A DNA stretch of 20,897 nucleotides from an uncultured Erythrobacter sp. (GTDB lineage: Bacteria; Pseudomonadota; Alphaproteobacteria; Sphingomonadales; Sphingomonadaceae), in the NCBI GenBank assembly GCA_947258465.1, contig CAMYIQ010000106.1:1-20897 (forward strand), given 5' to 3'. The notes under the pieces are model-generated. The model was not told where the DNA came from, did no database searches, and saw only the letters and a list, made by a program, of their open reading frames with translations. The translations under genes were made by a program, and so were the position numbers. Each line of letters begins with the position of its first letter. Position 1 is the stretch's first letter. Below are positions 20,794-20,897 of the stretch, one piece after another.

Positions 20794-20802
20794 TGTGGAT
20801 AA
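20794..20802 (-). promoter_or_regulatory. Consensus DnaA box
   Basis: TGTGGATAA on the plus strand reads TTATCCACA on the minus strand, the exact strong DnaA-binding consensus. It lies 8 bp after the inverted repeat and 13 bp before the first iteron-like unit. Confidence 0.6.
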
Positions 20803-20814
20803 GGCTGTGGCCTG

Positions 20815-20879
20815 TTCGGACTATCAGGAACCCGATCGTTCGGACGAACAGGAACCGAAAACTCGGACTATCGGGAACC
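20815..20879 (+). repeat. Three iteron-like 18-bp direct repeats (candidate replication origin)
   Basis: Units TTCGGACTATCAGGAACC (20815-20832), TTCGGACGAACAGGAACC (20839-20856) and CTCGGACTATCGGGAACC (20862-20879) start 24 and 23 bp apart, close to two helical turns, so a bound protein would meet them on the same DNA face. Such arrays beside a DnaA box are the hallmark of iteron-controlled plasmid origins, where a Rep initiator binds. The array ends 18 bp before the window edge; a rep gene would be expected just to the right. The whole 20700-20897 stretch has no coding gene that I can support. Confidence 0.65.
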
Positions 20880-20897
20880 AAAAAAGGCCTCAAACCC

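Noticed and set aside
20815..20879. Three repeats considered as a CRISPR array
   Set aside because: The units are only 18 bp with 5-6 bp between them, far too short for CRISPR spacers, and no cas gene is present. Iterons fit better.

Overview
The window looks like chromosomal DNA from a GC-rich alphaproteobacterium, most likely Sphingomonadales and probably an Erythrobacter-type genus. The reasons are the protein style, a ThiS-ThiG fusion, an Rrf2-regulated SUF operon with a DUF559 gene and a DUF59 gene, and two families of long palindromic repeats typical of alphaproteobacteria. This placement rests on recognition, not on a search. 

Layout from left to right. (1) 1-2438, minus strand: the 5' end of rplM (L13), then an apparent operon ctaA (heme A synthase) - cutA - Tat-exported unknown protein. 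(2) 2581-3967, plus strand: a MerC-domain membrane protein followed 10 nt later by a thiS-thiG fusion. (3) 4145-9320: a small unknown plus-strand gene converging on a minus-strand acyl-CoA synthetase, preceded by a tightly spaced pyrD-ggt pair, the GGT being a predicted lipoprotein. (4) 9321-9678: a divergent intergenic region with a strong plus-strand terminator that no CDS explains, a small-RNA candidate, and an araC-type promoter. (5) 9679-10602: an AraC-like regulator. (6) 10634-16910: a complete SUF iron-sulfur assembly operon, sufR-type regulator - sufB - DUF559 - [palindromic repeat] - sufC - sufD - sufS - DUF59 - sufA. Most junctions are ATGA or TGATG overlaps, and a 23-bp perfect-arm operator overlaps the predicted transcription start. 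(7) 17059-18974: a divergent aldo/keto reductase and LysR regulator pair. (8) 19156 to the end: the left edge of an integrated element. It has the 3' half of a tRNA-Arg(CCG) as att scar, a tyrosine integrase, a 9-bp-arm hairpin, a consensus DnaA box and three 18-bp iteron-like repeats running to the window edge.

How it works together: SufB, SufC and SufD form the scaffold/ATPase, SufS supplies persulfide sulfur, SufA and the DUF59 protein act in cluster delivery or maturation, and the Rrf2 regulator with Cys92/98/104 would sense cluster status and control its own operon. The most unusual points are a palindromic repeat translated into the SufS N-terminus, a nuclease-fold gene embedded in the SUF operon, the internal ThiS Gly-Gly in the fusion, and the tRNA-anchored element that pairs an integrase with a plasmid-like origin.
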